Positions 7,036 through 9,489 of a DNA stretch of 9,489 nt are shown here, piece after piece. The notes beneath the pieces are model-generated. The model worked only from the letters and a program-made list of their open reading frames with translations. It ran no database searches and was not told where the DNA came from. Every line of letters begins with the position of its first letter. Position 1 is the first letter of the stretch. The position numbers and the translations under genes are program-made. This stretch comes from Verrucomicrobiota bacterium (lineage in GTDB: Bacteria > Verrucomicrobiota > Verrucomicrobiia > Chthoniobacterales > UBA10450). Where the stretch lies: the NCBI GenBank assembly GCA_003219995.1, contig QHRC01000092.1:6007-15495 (forward strand). Reading direction: 5' to 3'.

Positions 7036-7085
7036 GATGTCGATCTTAGTAAATGTTGCCTAATGAGGAAGAGTAAACCAAAGCT
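7036..7085. promoter_or_regulatory. 50-bp divergent intergenic region between two GTG-start genes
   Basis: Both neighbouring genes start with GTG and read away from this short gap, so their promoters must overlap here or lie inside the genes. GAGGAAGAG (7065-7073) is a plausible but rather distant ribosome-binding site for the racemase-like gene. I could not identify convincing -35 and -10 boxes. Confidence 0.45.
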
Positions 7086-7781
7086 GTGAGGACACTTGGG
7101 ATCATCGGTGGCCTCGGTCCGGAGAGCACGATCGATTATTACCAGACGATCATCGCGCTCTACCAAGAGCGCACTGGCGACGGTAGCTATCCGCAATTCC
7201 TCATCAACAGCGTCGACTTGAACAAAGTGAGAGAGTTCGTGATCGCGAACGATCTGCAACGCCTGACTGGCACCATCGTAGAGGAAATCGAGAAGCTCGC
7301 CCGCGCCGGCGCGGACTTCGGACTGATAGCAGCAAACACTCCGCACCTGACTTTCGACCAGATCGCGGAGCGCTCATCCATTCCGCTCATCAGCATCGTC
7401 GAAGCAACATGTGCGGCCGCCAAAGTAAGGAAGCTGAAGAAGCTCGTGCTCTTTGGCACCAAATTCACCATGACCGGCGAGTTCTTTCCGAAGGTATTTT
7501 CACGCGAAGGCATCGCGCTCGTGCAACCCGATCCTGCCGATCAGGACTACATTCACGACAAATACATGAACGAACTCGTCCAGGGGAAATTTGGGGCCGA
7601 AACCAAAGCGGGCTTGCTCGCGATTGTCGATCGAATGAAAACGAAGGTCGACATCGACGCCGTGATCCTCGCTGGGACAGAGCTGCCCTTGATCCTGCGC
7701 GAACCCGACCACCACGGTGTTCCGTTTCTTAACACGACAACAATTCATTGCCAGGCCGCCGTTACTGAAATGCTGTCGTGA
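7086..7781 (+). CDS. aspartate/glutamate racemase-family protein lacking both catalytic cysteines
   Basis: This 231-residue cytoplasmic protein has the fold signature of the Asp/Glu racemase superfamily: MRTLGIIGGLGPEST at the N-terminus, INSVDL (40-45), GADFGLIAANTPH (75-87), VLFGTKFTM (121-129) and AVILAGTELPLIL (192-204). Active members use two acid/base residues, normally Cys just before NT(x)H and Cys in GCTE. In E. coli YgeA these positions are Thr83 and Cys197. Here they are Ala83 and Gly197. The fold is intact and the flanking motifs are well kept, so this looks like a stable variant rather than decay. It may use other residues or do another reaction. The start is GTG at 7086. The name 'racemase' describes the family only. 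Confidence 0.88.
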   Translation: MRTLGIIGGLGPESTIDYYQTIIALYQERTGDGSYPQFLINSVDLNKVREFVIANDLQRLTGTIVEEIEKLARAGADFGLIAANTPHLTFDQIAERSSIPLISIVEATCAAAKVRKLKKLVLFGTKFTMTGEFFPKVFSREGIALVQPDPADQDYIHDKYMNELVQGKFGAETKAGLLAIVDRMKTKVDIDAVILAGTELPLILREPDHHGVPFLNTTTIHCQAAVTEMLS

Positions 7782-7813
7782 TCACGATCTTCTGCCATTC
7801 CCTGCCATCTTTC

Positions 7814-7898
7814 TTGTCATTCCGAGCGGAGTCGAGGAACCCGTGATGTTGCCACAACGGTTCGGCATGGGATGTTTCGACCCCGCCCAACATGACAA
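7814..7898. repeat. 85-bp MITE-like intergenic element
   Basis: The element is bounded by inverted TTGTCAT (7814-7820) and ATGACAA (7892-7898). Inside, GTCGAGGAAC near the left end is partly mirrored by GTTTCGAC near the right. It is non-coding, lies after the racemase-like gene, and begins with the 'GTCATTCCGAGCG' type of sequence common in intergenic repeats of soil bacteria. Mobility is not shown. Confidence 0.55.
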
Positions 7899-7919
7899 TT
7901 ATTCTAACCGGCGCTGGCC

Positions 7920-7979
7920 GTAGAATTTCGTCGGCTCCGCCCATCGACTTCGCTCAGGGCAGGCTCCGCTTCGCCCTAC
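7920..7979. repeat. degenerate GTAG...CTAC intergenic repeat abutting the SGNH gene
   Basis: The stretch begins with GTAG (7920-7923) and ends with TCGCCCTAC (7971-7979), the same nine bases that close the element at 3141-3149. CTTCGCTCAGGGC (7948-7960) is the exact reverse complement of 8710-8722 in the element after the SGNH gene. It ends four bases before the SGNH start codon. Its arms no longer pair beyond the terminal four bases. Confidence 0.55.
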
Positions 7980-7983
7980 CGGC

Positions 7984-8679
7984 ATGATAAATGTGAAAGC
8001 GCAAATAGCGGCAATCAGCTTAATTGTTGTTATCACCATTGCCATGACAAGCGCGCAAAATAAGATCGATAAAGAGAAGATCCGCTACGTTGCGATCGGC
8101 GATTCCTATTCGATCGGCGAAGGCGCTTCGCCTAACGAATCATGGCCGGCGTTGATGACGCGCCATCTCAATGAAAAAAAGCTGCATGTCGATCTTGTCG
8201 CTAATCCGTCGCGCACCGGTTGGACGACGCAAGACGCGATCGATCGTGAACTGTCAATTTTCATCAAGTCGAACCCCGACTTCGCAACGCTGCAGATCGG
8301 CGTGAACGATTGGGTCCAGGGAGTCGATGCGGAAACATTCCGGAAAAACTTCACCTATCTTGTCGATCAAATGCTCGCAATGCTGCCCGGCAAAAACCGG
8401 CTCCTCGTCATCACCATTCCCGATTTTGGAGTCACGCCGACCGGCCCGAAATACGCCCGCGGCCGAAACATTTCCGAGGGAATTGCCTCGTTTAACAAAA
8501 TCATCACCGAAGACGCGACAAAGCGCGGCCTCTGCATCGTCGATGTTTTCCCAATCAGCAAACAAATGGGCGACGATCCGTCGTTAGTCGCAGCCGACGG
8601 ATTGCATCCGTCGGCAAAAGAATACGCCGCGTGGGAGAAGGTTATTTTTCCGGCTGCCTTCGAGCTGTTTGGAAAGTGA
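7984..8679 (+). CDS. exported SGNH/GDSL hydrolase (esterase/lipase-like)
   Basis: This 231-residue protein starts with a signal peptide (about 1-24, ending TSAQ), followed by one SGNH hydrolase domain. All blocks are present: GDSYSIGEG with nucleophile Ser41, SRTGWTT with Gly79, GVND with Asn108, and DGLHPS with Asp205 and His208. It should therefore be a functional esterase, lipase or deacetylase acting outside the cytoplasm; the substrate is not evident. The ATG at 7984 lies almost against a repeat element and has no ribosome-binding site. A GTG three codons later would give an equally good signal peptide. The upstream gene ends 202 bases earlier on the same strand, but repeats fill the gap, so co-transcription is doubtful. 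Confidence 0.92.
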   Translation: MINVKAQIAAISLIVVITIAMTSAQNKIDKEKIRYVAIGDSYSIGEGASPNESWPALMTRHLNEKKLHVDLVANPSRTGWTTQDAIDRELSIFIKSNPDFATLQIGVNDWVQGVDAETFRKNFTYLVDQMLAMLPGKNRLLVITIPDFGVTPTGPKYARGRNISEGIASFNKIITEDATKRGLCIVDVFPISKQMGDDPSLVAADGLHPSAKEYAAWEKVIFPAAFELFGK

Positions 8680-8690
8680 AGCGGCCTTCT

Positions 8691-8761
8691 GTAGCGGCGG
8701 TCGGAGCCCGCCCTGAGCGAAGCCGAAGGGACCGTCGTCGGCGCTCATAGAGCGCCGCTAC
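8691..8761. repeat. palindromic GTAG...CTAC intergenic repeat after the SGNH gene
   Basis: Outer arms GTAGCGGCG (8691-8699) and CGCCGCTAC (8753-8761) are perfect inverted repeats. A nested hairpin GGCGCTC/GAGCGCC with an ATA loop lies at 8740-8756. GCCCTGAGCGAAG (8710-8722) matches the upstream element in inverted orientation. The element follows the SGNH stop by 11 bases and could also act as a transcript-end hairpin. Confidence 0.75.
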
Positions 8762-8903
8762 GGGCGGTTATGTTCGAATTACTGAAGAACCTGATTGCTC
8801 CTTGCGCTTCTACGCATCGCTCGCGGACCTCTGACTTCTGATCTCTGATCGCTGATCTGGCTTGGGACTTCTACGATCCCCGCGCCACCCGGCCCATGAG
8901 ATC
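8762..8903. other. non-coding stretch between repeat element and nuclease relic
   Basis: Apart from the heptamer array at 8831-8858, I see no gene, RNA or regulatory motif in this part of the 368-bp gap between the SGNH gene and the repeat-protein gene. Confidence 0.5.
8831..8858. repeat. heptanucleotide tandem repeat, four units
   Basis: Four contiguous 7-base units have the consensus CTGATCT; the first is CTGACTT and the third CTGATCG. The period and core GAT match the array at 3774-3794. It is intergenic, with no coding role. Confidence 0.65.
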
Positions 8904-9032
8904 CTAGAGACGCTTTTTGAGGAAGGTACGGCCAGACGCGGACTTTAGATAGCGCTCGAAAGCCTTAGCCTGCACTCTGTCTGAAAAAGCGATGTAGGTT
9001 TTGATTCGCTACGGCTTCCATTTTGAGGATTT
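8904..9032 (-). pseudogene. C-terminal remnant of a GIY-YIG nuclease-family protein with an internal amber stop
   Basis: Read on the minus strand, the frame ending at TAG (8904-8906) gives TYIAFSDRVQAKAFERYL followed by KSASGRTFLKKRL. This is the characteristic C-terminal end of small single-domain GIY-YIG proteins (about 80-100 residues). Just upstream, the frame reads SSKWKP, then TAG (9009-9011), then RIK. Family members have Trp at that place, so TAG most simply derives from TGG by one base change. Further upstream the frame meets more stops and the GIY and YIG motifs are absent, so the catalytic N-terminal half is lost. The remnant lies head-to-head against the repeat-protein gene, whose start region may have replaced the missing half. 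Confidence 0.8.
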
Positions 9033-9047
9033 TCACAGTTAAGAAAT

Positions 9048-9489
9048 TTGGTTAATCGGTCGCCATTGCGCCGCGGTTTACCGTTGATCCCGCTTGTACT
9101 CATCTGCTTGGCGTTTTCGCCGTCGGCTCGCGCGCAGCTAAGCCCAGCCCCGGACGGAGACTATCCCAACGCCAATACGGCTGAGGGCGAAGATGCGCTC
9201 TTTAGTCTCTCGACCGGTAATCACAACACGGCCCTCGGTTTTAATGCGCTCTATAGCAACAACGGCGGCGTCTATAACACGGCCACCGGTGCTTATGCGC
9301 TCTATAGCAACACCATCGGCTCCGACAACGCGGCCACCGGTTCCCAAGCGCTGCAAAGCAACACCACCGGCAACCGCAACACGGCCAACGGCGTTGCCGC
9401 GCTCAGTAGCAACACCACCGGCAACGACAACACGGCCAACGGTACGCAAGCGCTCAATAGCAACACAACCGGCGGCAAAAACACGGCCC
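9048..9489 (+). CDS. secreted repeat-rich surface protein (YadA-head-like 17-aa repeats), 5' part
   Basis: The frame runs off the window end without a stop. Probable starts are TTG at 9048 (MVNRSPLRRG) or TTG at 9066; I prefer 9048 because it gives the basic n-region of a signal peptide, with a core PLIPLVLICLAF and cleavage after ARAQ. No good ribosome-binding site is seen. After a short Pro/Asp-rich linker, six complete 17-residue repeats follow, each like NTAxGxxALxSNTTGNx, with a seventh cut by the window edge. Regular Asn, Thr, Gly and Ala positions fit a beta-roll or beta-helix as in trimeric-autotransporter heads and similar bacterial adhesins. The full protein is probably much longer. 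Surface attachment is an inference from the signal peptide and repeats. Confidence 0.8.
   Translation, partial: MVNRSPLRRGLPLIPLVLICLAFSPSARAQLSPAPDGDYPNANTAEGEDALFSLSTGNHNTALGFNALYSNNGGVYNTATGAYALYSNTIGSDNAATGSQALQSNTTGNRNTANGVAALSSNTTGNDNTANGTQALNSNTTGGKNTA
9174..9489 (+). repeat. 51-bp in-frame tandem repeats
   Basis: Units start at 9174, 9225, 9276, 9327, 9378 and 9429, with a partial one at 9480. Each encodes 17 residues beginning N(T/A)A. Units 4-6 are closest to one another (NTTGN and NTANG shared), while units 1-2 are more diverged, which suggests recent expansion toward the interior of the gene. Copy number may vary between strains. Confidence 0.9.

Noticed and set aside
7814..8761. 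Repeats and SGNH gene as a complete insertion sequence
   Set aside because: No transposase gene lies between or beside the elements, and their ends differ in type.
9138..9449. Open minus-strand frame of 103 codons opposite the repeat protein
   Set aside because: It is the antisense of in-frame 51-bp repeats, so absence of stops in one unit repeats in all. The plus frame has the signal peptide and a family-like repeat.
9048..9489. Repeat array as a possible CRISPR
   Set aside because: The 51-bp units are contiguous, in frame and coding, with no unique spacers and no cas genes nearby.

Overview
The window is a moderately GC-rich bacterial stretch with compact genes on both strands, many secreted or membrane proteins and short repeats between genes. 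Three things suggest a soil Verrucomicrobiota bacterium (Chthoniobacterales or 'Candidatus Udaeobacter'-like): the 17-residue-repeat surface protein, the NfeD-slipin pair, and the GTAG...CTAC and heptamer intergenic repeats. This assignment rests on general resemblance, and an acidobacterial origin cannot be excluded.

Layout, left to right. (1) 1-354: the 3' end of a bactofilin-like gene, convergent with a small, very charged hypothetical protein. (2) 446-2503: an NfeD-slipin membrane-protease operon. The soluble C-terminal domain of NfeD lies in a separate frame, joined to the protease/membrane part by a 4-bp GTGA overlap. (3) 2534-3764: two divergent genes for small exported proteins, an unknown alpha/beta-barrel-like protein (minus) and a cupin (plus), with a palindromic repeat between them. 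(4) 3869-4885: a quinone-oxidoreductase-like MDR enzyme that unexpectedly starts with a signal peptide. (5) 4886-5268: a weakly supported region with one dubious ORF and a strong hairpin. (6) 5269-7781: a divergent pair, an exported DUF885 metallopeptidase-like protein (minus) and an aspartate/glutamate-racemase-family protein (plus) that lacks both catalytic cysteines. (7) 7782-8761: an exported SGNH/GDSL esterase-like gene flanked by repeat elements. (8) 8762-9047: a heptamer repeat and a decayed GIY-YIG nuclease gene with an in-frame amber codon. (9) 9048-end: the start of a secreted surface protein made of tandem 51-bp (17-aa) repeats, cut by the window edge.

The clearest functional unit is NfeD plus slipin: a ClpP-class membrane serine protease and its SPFH scaffold partner. 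Seven proteins begin with probable signal peptides (NfeD, the alpha/beta protein, cupin, MDR enzyme, DUF885, SGNH, repeat protein), so the region is biased toward the cell envelope. I see no CRISPR array, tRNA, rRNA, complete insertion sequence or recognisable defence island. The unusual items are the split NfeD, the cysteine-less racemase homologue, the exported MDR enzyme, the GIY-YIG relic and the repeat families.
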